NCBI RefSeq assembly: GCF_000949635.1
Contig: NZ_BAFN01000001.1
Coordinates: 558,001 to 622,000, forward strand
DNA: 64,000 bases
Reading direction: 5' to 3'
Origin: Candidatus Brocadia sinica JPN1
GTDB lineage: Bacteria; Planctomycetota; Brocadiia; Brocadiales; Brocadiaceae
The notes below the pieces were generated by a model. That model worked only from the letters and a program-made list of their open reading frames with translations. It was not told the origin of the DNA and did not search any database. A program made the position numbers and the translations under genes. This document shows, in pieces, positions 8,450 to 17,011 of this stretch (its first letter is position 1; each line of letters starts with the position of its first letter).

Positions 8450-9949
8450 TCAATTTAAACGATTTACCTCTATTGATTCTATATATAATTCTTTCTCTGT
8501 AGATTTTTTGAGATTCACCTTGAAAATCACACCGCGAACGCCAACAGCTATAGGCCTATCAAAGAAACGCCGCAAACCAACCGCAGTATCTGAGGCAGAC
8601 ACCACGTTAACAGACCCACCCGGAACCGACTGATTTCCCAAGTTTTTGTTGTACTCATTTATTTTCTTTGCCAGTGAGAACGCATCATCTTCTTCTGTTA
8701 TCTCTATATTCTCAACAATAGTCCGTCCTTCTGTGTCTTCTATAGTGGGAGAAGTTAATGATGGCGCTGATGTTTCCACTCCTGCTGTTGAAGTTCCTTC
8801 AGCTTCTGGTTCCTGTGGTATTGTTGTCTTTTCCTTGCCCTTTTTTGGCTGCGTTCCGGTGGTTTTCGATTCTTTAGAGGCTCTAATCTTTGTTAGCCTA
8901 TCTAATTCCTTCAGCATCTTTGTTGTAATAGGTTGAACGTTTGCGGCGCCACCGCCAAACCTTCTTTTCCGAATATTCATATCGATTGCCCTGGCATAAT
9001 ACACTTCATTAATTACCGCTATCCAAATGTAATCGCTATCCTTTTTAATCTTTTCAATGAATTCGGCAGATAGAGATCGATTCTCCAATATTTCCCTGCC
9101 TGCTTCATTAAACTGTGACCGGGCCAACTTCAAAGTTATATAGTTTATACCAGAAATTCCTCTAATTCCTTCGGCACTGTTCGTTGCAATTTTATAATCA
9201 TACGGTTCAAGAATAAAATTGTTTTCTTTCCCGAGTTTTAATGAATCAGTTCGAAAGAAAATATCTGTAAGTAGCCTGGCAGGAATAGCATAAGACTCTG
9301 CTGAGGGAATTTTTAAAGAAACCTCCCCTATTTTATTCAATGAAAATCCAAGGGCGACATTTAAATATTCAATCGGGACTAATGCATTTACATCGGCTTG
9401 CGTAATGTTGGTAACGGTAAATTCGGGAAAAGCCACTTGCCTTAACCGGTTACAATCACCACCGGTAAAAACATCCTGATCACTTGTTGCAACCGGCATT
9501 ATAGAGACATCCGCCAAGTGCGCTTCATCCTTAGAAATGGATTTTTTCATGGCATCCGTTGTGCTTGGAAACGAAAAACGGTTTGTATAAAAATCATTTG
9601 CCAGGGTTGACGTACCATTCATGGATTTTAATTCATAGAGAACATTGGTAACCCAGATCCCTGCCTTGCCTAATCCCCCTACCTGTTCAATTAACTCAGT
9701 TTCATACGGATGTGTTGGAAGCAGCCAAATGTCTCCTGCCTGCACATCTTCACGGGGAGGGAAGACGGGGAAAATACCTTCTTCAGACATGGTTCTTGTC
9801 CATTCTTTATATATCAGTCCACTCTTAAATTCCCGGGAACTACATCCAGAGAATCCCATAATCGCGGCCAAACAGAAAGGCAAAGAAATTTTCTTTATGG
9901 CTCTAAAAGCATTCCTAATGCCCTGCTTCAAAATCATTGGCTTCTTCAT
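8450..9949 (-). CDS. Large lipoprotein of unknown function
   Basis: 499 residues. The N-terminus is basic, followed by a hydrophobic stretch with lipobox GFSGCSS (Cys about residue 36), so it is probably lipid-anchored. The bulk is mixed alpha/beta with no recognised enzymatic motif. A low-complexity Lys/Thr/Glu/Ser linker lies at about 350-410, and a C-terminal domain ends with KELYIESIEVNRLN. Its 5' region carries a probable riboswitch and terminator (10011-10165), so expression is likely controlled by premature termination. The pseudogenised esterase lipoprotein sits downstream and may have belonged to the same transcript. Function not assignable. Confidence 0.7.
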   Translation of the reverse strand: MKKPMILKQGIRNAFRAIKKISLPFCLAAIMGFSGCSSREFKSGLIYKEWTRTMSEEGIFPVFPPREDVQAGDIWLLPTHPYETELIEQVGGLGKAGIWVTNVLYELKSMNGTSTLANDFYTNRFSFPSTTDAMKKSISKDEAHLADVSIMPVATSDQDVFTGGDCNRLRQVAFPEFTVTNITQADVNALVPIEYLNVALGFSLNKIGEVSLKIPSAESYAIPARLLTDIFFRTDSLKLGKENNFILEPYDYKIATNSAEGIRGISGINYITLKLARSQFNEAGREILENRSLSAEFIEKIKKDSDYIWIAVINEVYYARAIDMNIRKRRFGGGAANVQPITTKMLKELDRLTKIRASKESKTTGTQPKKGKEKTTIPQEPEAEGTSTAGVETSAPSLTSPTIEDTEGRTIVENIEITEEDDAFSLAKKINEYNKNLGNQSVPGGSVNVVSASDTAVGLRRFFDRPIAVGVRGVIFKVNLKKSTEKELYIESIEVNRLN

Positions 9950-10010
9950 AAAACCCTCCGATTCTTAAAATATGAGTTTAGTTTCTTCTCTTGATGATAC
10001 GTCAAGAAAA

Positions 10011-10062
10011 CAAAAAAGCCTTACCGCCAGGATATTCTATAGAAATCTTCGGCAGTAAGGCT
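10011..10062 (-). terminator. Intrinsic terminator in the leader of the lipoprotein gene
   Basis: On the minus strand GCCTTACTGCC pairs with GGCGGTAAGGC (one mismatch) across a 20-odd-base loop and is followed at once by TTTTTTG. It sits between the riboswitch-like element and the gene it precedes, as an expression platform would. The 5' arm is almost duplicated just upstream (AACCTTACTTCC), offering an alternative partner for the same 3' arm. Confidence 0.7.
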
Positions 10063-10067
10063 ATCTT

Positions 10068-10165
10068 TTTTGGAAGTAAGGTTGTCTTTTTTACATCCAT
10101 GTAAGCTAAAGACCCTCCCTTTGCGTCCCCTGTTCTCCCAGGGTTTTGCTCTTTTCGTATATTTT
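10068..10165 (-). promoter_or_regulatory. GEMM-like (cyclic-di-GMP-I class) riboswitch
   Basis: On the minus strand: AAAAGAGCAAAACC, then a hairpin CCCTG/CAGGG closed by a GAGA tetraloop, then the exact GACGCAAAG signature (plus 10119-10127), then a second stem GGGTCTTT/AAAGACaaCC. The order GCAAACC - GNRA hairpin - GGGACGCAAAG - long P3 helix is the hallmark of GEMM-I riboswitches that sense c-di-GMP, or cGAMP in a variant class. The P1 closing helix is not clearly formed, and the ligand cannot be decided by eye. The other bases of the 9950-10444 gap show no gene. Confidence 0.65.
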
Positions 10166-10444
10166 TGCTTTTCAGAAATCAGCAAAAACCATCCGCAAAT
10201 TTCAGGGTAAATCTACCACAAACAAACGCATTGTCAAGAAAATACCAGGTTAAAGATACAAGGTTTACTGTGGATTTTTCTTGATTGTTTCTTTACGCTT
10301 TTCTGATATGATAATAACACTTCTCAGTAATTCTTGTAGTACCACCTTTTAAAAATTTCTTTTTTACAAATTTTACAACCCCTTTCTCTTCCTTTTTAGG
10401 GGGGATTTGGATGCGGCTTTGCAAAACTATGAATTGAGACAACT

Positions 10445-12115
10445 ATGGTAAACAATGTCAAACATCTGATAATCATTGGCGGTGTCGCGGCCGGGATGAA
10501 GGCGGCGGCCAAGGCACGGCGTGAGTCGCCTGCGATGAAAATTACTGTCATAACAGACGAACAATACATCTCCTACGCGGGTTGTGGCATGCCCTATTTT
10601 ATCGGGGATATCATCAGGGATTCAAAAAAACTCATCCTTCGGGAACCGATCTATTTTAAGAACATGCATAACATTACCGTCCTTACCAGGCATCTGGCAA
10701 CGGCCATTGACACCATGTCCAAACAGGTAAGGGCCAGGGACATTGAAAAGGGCCAAGAACTTGTCTTCGATTATGACAAGCTCATCATTGCCACAGGGGC
10801 ACAACCCATTGTTCCTCCCCTCCCAGGCATTTCTCTGAATAACATCTTTACGTTAAGAACGATTGATGACACATTAAAGATACGGGCTTTTGTGGATGGC
10901 GGGCAGGTAAAAAACGCTGTAATCGTGGGTGGCGGACTTATTGGTATGGAAATGGTGGAAAATCTGGTTCTGCGAGGTATTAAGGTGACCGTTGTTGAAC
11001 TCCTGGATCAAATCTTGCCCCCGCTGGACAAGGATATGGCATCAATTGTTCAGAAGTACTTAATGGGAAAAGGCATCGAGATCATCACATCGGATGGTGT
11101 AAAGTCCTTCGAGGGAAATGACAATACGGTAATAAAAGTTATTACTGACAAACGGCAGTTGCCTGCAGACATGGTTATTCTCTCCATCGGCATAAAACCC
11201 AATATCAAACTGGCTCAGGAGTCTGGTATAGAGATTGGCACAGCACGGGCCATAAAGGTAAATGAGCGTATGGAGACAAACATCCCTGGGGTATATGCTG
11301 TTGGGGATTGCGCAGAAAATATCCATTTAGTAACTGGCAAACCAGCGTGGATTGCGTTAGGTTCAACAGCAGCCAAAATGGGACGTGTTGCCGCTATCAA
11401 TGCAACAGGTGGCTCTGATACCTTTAGGGGTGTCCTGGGGACCTTGATTGTAAAGATTTTTGAATTGAATGTCGGAAAGGTAGGTCTCTCCGAGCGGGAG
11501 GCCGTAAAGGAAGGGTTTCTGGTCGAATCTGCTATTGTCCCGGCAGGAGATAAGGCCCATTACTACCCTGAGACAAGGGACATTATTATCAAACTCATTG
11601 CCGATAAGACTACAAAAAAACTCCTGGGAGCAGAAATCGTTGGGGAAGGTGTGGTCGATAAACGCATTGATATTATCGCAACAGCTCTTACTTTTGGCGC
11701 AACGGTTGACCAAATCTCCAAGCTCGACCTGGCCTATGCCCCTCCTTACGCCATGTCCATGGATGCTATTATTGTGGCTGCCAATGTTTTGGGCAATAAA
11801 TTATCTGGAAAGACGGAGGGCATCCTTCCCCATCAGGTTGCAGAAAGGCTGGATCGAAACGAGGATTTTGTATTGCTTGATGTAAGGACAGACTTAGAGT
11901 ATAAGAGCGGCCATATCAAGGGATCTAAACACATTCCCCTGGATAAACTTGCATCACGGGCTCATGAACTCGACATCTCCGGGGAAATTATCACTTACTG
12001 CCGTGCAGGCCTGCGAGCTGCACAGGCCTATCGCATCTTAAAAAATGCAGGATTTAGCAATGTGAAGTACATGGATGGCAGCATTCTGGCATGGACGTAT
12101 GGAATGGAAAAATAA
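10445..12115 (+). CDS. CoA-disulfide reductase-like flavoenzyme with C-terminal rhodanese domain
   Basis: 556 residues. The N-terminal FAD-binding motif is IIIGGVAAGMKAAAKARR. The single redox cysteine is at about residue 47 in SYAGCGMPY, the arrangement of CoA-disulfide reductases, NADH oxidases and persulfide reductases. The NAD(P)-binding motif is VIVGGGLIGMEMVE, with the second FAD motif in VYAVGDCAE and the dimerisation domain to about residue 450. A rhodanese domain follows, with catalytic Cys519 in YCRAGLRA. Fusions of this kind reduce CoA-persulfide or polysulfide in several anaerobes (established for the family). The role here, sulfur-species reduction or CoA redox balance, is inferred. 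Confidence 0.9.
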   Translation: MVNNVKHLIIIGGVAAGMKAAAKARRESPAMKITVITDEQYISYAGCGMPYFIGDIIRDSKKLILREPIYFKNMHNITVLTRHLATAIDTMSKQVRARDIEKGQELVFDYDKLIIATGAQPIVPPLPGISLNNIFTLRTIDDTLKIRAFVDGGQVKNAVIVGGGLIGMEMVENLVLRGIKVTVVELLDQILPPLDKDMASIVQKYLMGKGIEIITSDGVKSFEGNDNTVIKVITDKRQLPADMVILSIGIKPNIKLAQESGIEIGTARAIKVNERMETNIPGVYAVGDCAENIHLVTGKPAWIALGSTAAKMGRVAAINATGGSDTFRGVLGTLIVKIFELNVGKVGLSEREAVKEGFLVESAIVPAGDKAHYYPETRDIIIKLIADKTTKKLLGAEIVGEGVVDKRIDIIATALTFGATVDQISKLDLAYAPPYAMSMDAIIVAANVLGNKLSGKTEGILPHQVAERLDRNEDFVLLDVRTDLEYKSGHIKGSKHIPLDKLASRAHELDISGEIITYCRAGLRAAQAYRILKNAGFSNVKYMDGSILAWTYGMEK

Positions 12116-12140
12116 TACTTTTACAAAAAATATAGTATTT

Positions 12141-12668
12141 ATGGATAAAGAAAAGCTATTTACGGTGTATCATGAAATTTATGCAACAAATTTTGGTTTC
12201 ATGTCATGCATAGAAAAATGTGATGGCAGGTGCGAACAGAAGCCGTTGTCCGTGCTCTTGCCGTATGAGAATGAATTTATCTTTACACGGAGCGGCAAAC
12301 ATATATGCAATGAAACGCTCAAGTTACCGAAAGGCGCCCTCGAAATTATTGGCAATACCTGCAACTTTACCGATGGCGTACAATGCTTTATCCACACGCA
12401 TCGTCCCATTGCCTGCCGCTTGTATCCCTTCTATCCAAATTTAACAGATAATGATGAATTAGAACTGCTCATCGATGACTACTGTCCGCTTACAGAATCA
12501 TTGATCAGGGACTCTGCCTATGTATCTAATATCATATCGGCATTAAACAAGCTTATACCTTTAATCGATAAGGATTACTGGAAGATGCTGAACCAAATAC
12601 CGTCACACCTCTGGGATGATACCTGTAAGGTAAGGCGTGTGTGCGTATTGGCTAAAGACTTGCAATGA
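12141..12668 (+). CDS. YkgJ-like cysteine-cluster protein
   Basis: 175 residues from MDKEKLF. Cysteines are placed as in the YkgJ family (Fe-S or zinc cluster): SCIEKCDGRC near the start, a Cys pair around NTCNFTDGVQCFIH, then RPIACRLYPFYP and DDYCPLT. Family members are thought to bind an Fe-S cluster; biochemical function is poorly known. The longer in-frame start at 12075 would overlap the preceding reductase gene and lacks family similarity, so the ATG at 12141 is used. It ends 65 bases before the convergent amidohydrolase gene. Confidence 0.75.
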   Translation: MDKEKLFTVYHEIYATNFGFMSCIEKCDGRCEQKPLSVLLPYENEFIFTRSGKHICNETLKLPKGALEIIGNTCNFTDGVQCFIHTHRPIACRLYPFYPNLTDNDELELLIDDYCPLTESLIRDSAYVSNIISALNKLIPLIDKDYWKMLNQIPSHLWDDTCKVRRVCVLAKDLQ

Positions 12669-12733
12669 ACCGTACCCGTCATAATTTTCAATCAGAGTTG
12701 CGACGTAGACGCGCCAGAAAGTTTATAACACCT

Positions 12734-13978
12734 TTAGATGGAAGATGCCTGATAGCAAATACTGCCGGAAATGAGGGTAAATATATTTTTTGAGGCGGCA
12801 TCGAAAAGTTGGCTGTAAACATCCTTTTGACTACCATCCGGCAATCTGATTCCACAGAGGTCTGCCTCAAAACCCTCCCTGATTTGTCCCACGTGTGATT
12901 CAAGGCCAAGCGCCTTTGCCCCATTTATCGTAGCCATAGAGAGTAAGGTTTGTGGTGAAATAGCATAGTGAAGAGATAAGAATTTCATCTCGTCCAGGAT
13001 GCTTAAGGTGTCGTTGCTTGCCAGACTGTCGGTGCCCAGTCCGACAGTGATCCCTGCTTCCAACAGCTTCCGTACGGGATGGTTTGTGTGTCCAAAAAAA
13101 CGGTGGCTCCTGGGACAAAACGCAACACTTGCCCTGAAAAATTTCATCAGGGAGATTTCTTCTTCGGTAATATAATTGCAATGGATAAGGATCGGATGAT
13201 TATCTAAAATCCCTGTTCCCTTCAGATATTCTATGGGAGTAAGTCCCGGTGGTTGCCAGTTCGCTGGCATAGCACGCAACTGCCGTAAAAAGGCGGGAAA
13301 ATTCCCCGTGCCCTTTGCCAGAAATTCAATCTCGTCCTGTGTCTCTGCAATGTGTGTACAAAGAAACATACCCGTCTGTCTGGCAAATCGAGCCACTGCC
13401 TCGTATAACTCCTTCGAAACGGAATACGGCGCATGGGGGGAGAGCCCTGCACGAAACAAAATATCTGTTCCATATTCATGCGTTAACAATTCAGATTGAA
13501 TTTTTGCAAGAACATCCTTTGCATGGTCGGGATTCAGGTCAATGACTTCTTTATAAACAACCTTACGTAAAGGACTCTTTTTTAATACAGAAAAAGAATA
13601 CTCAGTATTGGCAATGTCTGCAACCGTGGTAGTACCTGCCTCAATGCAAAGCTTAATCCCTTTTTCTATCGACGAGGTATAGTCCCCTTCTTTCCATCGT
13701 ATCCTTGCCCCTATTAATTGAAAGACCCAGTGGGTAAAATTATTCGTTGGTTTAATGTGATTATGCAGGCTGGTTAAATCAAGGTGGGTATGAATGTTGA
13801 TAAATCCCGGAATGATTACGGCATTTCCCAAATCAATAATCTTATCAATCCCGGCAAGCGCCTTGATTTCGTCAAAGGTGCCAGTGCGGTATATCTTTGT
13901 ACCGTTAACGGCCACCGCCCCGTTCTCAATACATCTTTCCGGATTGAGAATGAGATACTTCGACCTTATCATGAGCAT
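12734..13978 (-). CDS. Amidohydrolase of the MtaD / aminofutalosine deaminase group
   Basis: 414 residues with the metal-dependent amidohydrolase fold: GFINIHTHLDLT (HxH), THIAETQDE and HCNYITEEE later, and the GLGTDSLASND aspartate motif near the end of the barrel. This arrangement fits S-adenosylhomocysteine / 5'-methylthioadenosine / aminofutalosine deaminases and related SsnA-type enzymes, which deaminate adenine-type nucleosides. The purine nucleoside phosphorylase-like MTAP gene is only about 1 kb away on the same strand, supporting a nucleoside salvage or futalosine-menaquinone role. The exact substrate cannot be fixed from sequence alone. Confidence 0.8.
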   Translation of the reverse strand: MLMIRSKYLILNPERCIENGAVAVNGTKIYRTGTFDEIKALAGIDKIIDLGNAVIIPGFINIHTHLDLTSLHNHIKPTNNFTHWVFQLIGARIRWKEGDYTSSIEKGIKLCIEAGTTTVADIANTEYSFSVLKKSPLRKVVYKEVIDLNPDHAKDVLAKIQSELLTHEYGTDILFRAGLSPHAPYSVSKELYEAVARFARQTGMFLCTHIAETQDEIEFLAKGTGNFPAFLRQLRAMPANWQPPGLTPIEYLKGTGILDNHPILIHCNYITEEEISLMKFFRASVAFCPRSHRFFGHTNHPVRKLLEAGITVGLGTDSLASNDTLSILDEMKFLSLHYAISPQTLLSMATINGAKALGLESHVGQIREGFEADLCGIRLPDGSQKDVYSQLFDAASKNIFTLISGSICYQASSI

Positions 13979-14112
13979 AGTAATATTTTATTCAACAATT
14001 GCATTAAATTTGAACGATGTTGGTAAACTCTCAAAATAGCTGCGTTCGTTTTCATCCTTTCAAGCATTATACTTTATCTTTGAGTGTTGAATGGCTGAAA
14101 CTCATCGCTGAC

Positions 14113-14826
14113 TTATTCTATCGATAGTCCCACTCTTGACGATAAGGCATTTGTAACACGATCAACCTCATCGGCTAATTCCTGGAGTTTTGCCATTACT
14201 GTTTTTGCATTTTCGTTTGCCTTTGTAATATAGGGTTTTAGTGTTACAATCCCCGTTGTGGTAAGATCATTGCCAAGCGCTGTTTTTATATCTGTCAGAT
14301 CACTAATGAAAGGTTGATACGTACTCTGCACTTTTTGCGCCAGGTTTGTGATACGGCTAAATGTATTGCTCACTTCCCCGCGCCGTTCTTTTCCCTTTGA
14401 ACGTAATTCTGAATTGATGATGTTTGATAACTCTTTCTCCCAGGTATCGAAATATTGTTTCCCTTTCATAGCCATATCATCAGCATGTTTACTCATATTG
14501 CGCGAGTTTTCTGTTGTACGGTCCAGTTGTTTTACAAAATTTTTATAAGGCTTGTAAAGATCTCCCTCTCCGGTTTTTGCAATCTGGTTCAGCGCCGTAA
14601 GAGTCTCAGTTACCTGATTGAGATTCTTCGACAGTTCTTTGCGGAATTCTTCAATGCTTGATACCGCCTTTTGTTTTTTTTCAGGACCGGTTGTGGCACA
14701 ACCAGAAAAAAAAGCCTGAGATCCCCACAGAATAATGAAAAAAGTTGCAAGGCCAAGCGCATTCCATATGATTGGCCCTTTTTGCTGTTTATACTTCTGT
14801 AACCATTCATCGGTATATTTCAACAT
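14113..14826 (-). CDS. DUF2959-like membrane-anchored helical protein
   Basis: 237 residues: a transmembrane or signal segment near residues 20-40 ending in FFSGCATTGPEKK (possible lipobox), followed by an all-helical domain. The domain contains KQYFDTWEKEL, RRGEVSNTFSRI, a YQPFISDLTDIKTALGNDL stretch and a final helix ELADEVDRV. The order and spacing resemble the DUF2959 family of periplasmic proteins of unknown function. The anchor is preceded by about 20 polar residues, unusual for a lipoprotein, so a simple N-in membrane anchor is also possible. Confidence 0.6.
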   Translation of the reverse strand: MLKYTDEWLQKYKQQKGPIIWNALGLATFFIILWGSQAFFSGCATTGPEKKQKAVSSIEEFRKELSKNLNQVTETLTALNQIAKTGEGDLYKPYKNFVKQLDRTTENSRNMSKHADDMAMKGKQYFDTWEKELSNIINSELRSKGKERRGEVSNTFSRITNLAQKVQSTYQPFISDLTDIKTALGNDLTTTGIVTLKPYITKANENAKTVMAKLQELADEVDRVTNALSSRVGLSIE

Positions 14827-14909
14827 ATCCTATCATCTCCCCCTGTAAAATAATTTATATAAAATGGCATGATAAAATGTTTTGCTTGCGGAAAAAAGGC
14901 AAGGGGCTG

Positions 14910-15795
14910 CTAATAATTCGTCACCCAACCATGCCAATCTGGCCCAATATTCCCGCGTTTTTTATAACGTTCCATCAAAGACTGGCATTGGCACAGTGTA
15001 CTTTGTTGTCCTATATTTTGTGCAATCTCTTTTATGATAATAGGGAAACGGGATACGGCGTTTTCCACGGCCTTACGGTCGGCGTCGCTGGAAAGTCCCT
15101 CAAATAATTCTCCAGCCTTAAATGGCCTGTCAACAACCCCCTCTGCGTAGTTGGTGACATAGCAGATGGCGGCATAACACAACTCCAGTTCCTTTGCTAA
15201 AAAGACCTCTGGCACAAGGGTCATGCCGACCAGATTACCCCCATAGAACTTATATTTTCTTATCTCCGCGGGCGTTTCCAAACGAGGTCCTTGAGTGCAT
15301 ACATAGGTACCCTTACCGGAAAAATTAATTTTTAGATTTTTTAATGAATTTTTGATACATTCCCGTAATGTCGTACAGAAGACCGGTGATTGACGGATAA
15401 ATCCTATACCCTGATTTTTATAAAACGTAGATTCCCTGCCGTGTGTCTCATCCACGACATCGTCGATAATGACATATTCACCGATTTGATAGGATGTATT
15501 CATAGCCCCCGGACCTGACCACGAAATAATCTGTTTGACCCCGAGTTCTTTGAGGGCATAAATGTTCGCCCGATAATTAACAAAAGGGGCTGTGAGGCTG
15601 TATCCCTTTTCTCCGTGCCTCGAAAGGAAAAGCATCTCACCCGATGTGTCCTGAATATGATATATCGGTTGTGAAGGTCCAAAGGGCGTCTGGATCTCAC
15701 CAATCCTTTTCCCCCTGGACACTGCCTCTCCGGAGCAGGTCATAAGCCTGACTGCCCCCAATTATGGCAAAAGGTACATTGAGGTTATATTTCAC
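14910..15795 (-). CDS. S-methyl-5'-thioadenosine phosphorylase-like protein, frameshifted near its N-terminus
   Basis: The long frame (14910 to about 15761) has MTAP/PNP features: QTPFGPSQPIY, HGEKGYSLTAPFVNYRANIYALKELGV, the TYVCTQGPRLETPAEIRKYK substrate loop and the LVGMTLVPEVFLAKELELCYAAI core. It lacks the essential start. That start, VPFAIIGGSQAYDLL with the phosphate-binding IIGG, is found just upstream in another frame, with a possible GTG start at 15793-15795. The two frames would join at a GGGGGAAAAGG run near 15700: one missing A restores a continuous protein of usual length. This is either an indel (real or sequencing) or a slippage site. Probable role: phosphorolysis of MTA or a related nucleoside, alongside the amidohydrolase. 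Confidence 0.7.
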
Positions 15796-16234
15796 CTGAA
15801 AATACCCAATGGTCAAATCTTTTTTGTTTTGGATTTTTGAATTTTGCCAAACTTGAATGTGGTGATAAAAGATACTGAAATGACCGTCAAAAAACAACTG
15901 CAAAATACAACATCGTCTATGAATTGACAAACAGCCCTTTATGATTATTGCAAGTCGCAATCCCTTCTCCATTGGGGCAATAATTCCTTATGAGACACAT
16001 TAAGGTGATGGACGAGGGACGACAGACGAAAGGCAATCAGCTAGCTTCTACAGAAAGAGTCTACTTTTCGATATTTCAAATATCTCCATTACAGTTTCAA
16101 ACGCCAACTTATAAACCTCTAAATCTCTCACACGTTCTATCCTTCTCGTTTCTTTTTCTTCACCCATGTTCCCTCCTTCCCCCTCCCTCCTCTTTCGTCC
16201 TTCATGCCTTCTCCCTCGTCCATCCTCTCTCCTT
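15796..16234. other. Gap between MTAP and the CRISPR array
   Basis: No gene. It contains an orphan half-repeat (15954-15968). A 13-base inverted repeat GATGGACGAGGGA occurs at 16007-16019 and, as its complement, at 16212-16224. Just before the array lies an almost pure pyrimidine tract (about 16140-16235). Confidence 0.5.
15954..15968 (-). repeat. Orphan CRISPR half-repeat
   Basis: GTCGCAATCCCTTCT matches 15 of 15 bases of one end of the CRISPR repeat (the crRNA-handle end) but continues with unrelated sequence. It lies 266 bases beyond the degenerate end of the array, so it may be a relic of a longer array. Confidence 0.5.
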
Positions 16235-16619
16235 ATTTCAATCCCTTCTATTACAGGTCTTCATTCATACTGGCAGGGGGCTACAGATATTGCCATTTTT
16301 TATGTCGCAATCCCTTCTATTACAGGTCTTCATTCATACAATCGCAATAGACAGCATTACAAGGCTTTAGGCTTGTCGCAATCCCTTCTATTACAGGTCT
16401 TCATTCATACGAGGGGTTGCCGGTAGATGGTGGTTGCGCAACGTGTCGCAATCCCTTCTATTACAGGTCTTCATTCATACAAAAAGACCCTTGAAATTCG
16501 CACTTGGCCTACAAGTCGCAATCCCTTCTATTACAGGTCTTCATTCATACCCCGACCTAAAGCAAGTGGGGTGGGAGCAATGTGTCGCAATCCCTTCTAT
16601 TACAGGTCTTCATTCATAC
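16235..16619 (-). CRISPR. CRISPR array, six 36-nt repeats and five spacers
   Basis: Repeats at 16235-16270, 16304-16339, 16375-16410, 16445-16480, 16515-16550 and 16584-16619. On the plus strand each starts GTCGCAATCCCTTC and ends GGTCTTCATTCATAC. Spacers are 33, 35, 34, 34 and 33 nt. The first copy differs at its first bases (ATTT for GTCG), the normal sign of the leader-distal end. On the minus strand each repeat ends in ATTGCGAC, the same 8-nt 5' handle known from Thermus type III crRNAs. The array is therefore read on the minus strand, like the cas genes, with the leader on the cas2 side. Five copies are identical. Confidence 0.97.
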
Positions 16620-16721
16620 GGCACCCCTTTCCTTTCTCTTGTATTGACAAGTATTTACAAAATCGAGTTTTTACTATAGCGGACGTCCTAAAAGTTAGCC
16701 TGAAAATATTCCTGAAATATT
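16620..16721 (-). promoter_or_regulatory. CRISPR leader
   Basis: About 100 AT-rich bases between the cas2 stop and the first repeat in transcription direction. A -10-like TATAGT lies at 16673-16678 (minus strand). The upstream edge overlaps the tandem half-site motif at 16703-16723. Leader polarity agrees with the degenerate repeat at the other end. Confidence 0.65.
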
Positions 16722-16723
16722 TC
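16703..16723 (-). promoter_or_regulatory. Tandem 10-mer operator-like site, copy 1 (leader)
   Basis: On the minus strand half-site GAAATATTTC, one A, then GGAATATTTT. It matches copies 2 and 3 at 17 and 18 of 21 positions. It overlaps the cas2 stop codon and lies about 25-45 bases upstream of the leader -10-like box. Confidence 0.6.
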
Positions 16724-16997
16724 ATAAAAATATCTCCACTCCTTCCGGAACCCTGTCTCCCTGACCAAGCGCCACAAATTTACTACGAGATGGTAGTGGG
16801 TAAATCCGTATATCATCTTCGTTACCATCAATTATGTCTTTAAGTTTTTCCTTCAATTCCGTTAATTCCGGCCAGGCAAGTTTACAAAAAAACACCGAAT
16901 ACTGGATATGCGTGCCGATCCCCGAGAGCGTTTTAAAGACCTTCTTTAGCCTTTTTTCATTCGTAATGTCGTAGCAGACAATATAATTGCTCTTCAT
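16722..16997 (-). CDS. cas2: Cas2 (leader-adjacent copy)
   Basis: 91 residues with the Cas2 ferredoxin-like fold pattern: YIVCYDITNEKRLKKVFKTLSGIGTHIQYSVF, with the conserved Asp in strand one (YDI), then a C-terminal IYPLPSRS strand. Cas2 dimers bridge Cas1 dimers in the spacer integrase. It starts 14 bases after the degenerate cas1 gene and ends about 100 bases before the array, the usual end of an adaptation operon. It clearly differs in sequence from the second Cas2 at 19321. Confidence 0.92.
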   Translation of the reverse strand: MKSNYIVCYDITNEKRLKKVFKTLSGIGTHIQYSVFFCKLAWPELTELKEKLKDIIDGNEDDIRIYPLPSRSKFVALGQGDRVPEGVEIFL

Positions 16998-17011
16998 AAT
17001 TTACGATTAAA

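Noticed and set aside
16000-16843. Plus-strand ORFs running through the CRISPR array
   Set aside because: They are made of the translated repeat unit (SITGLHSY or SLLLQVFIHT) and the pyrimidine tract; the array and cas genes are read on the other strand.
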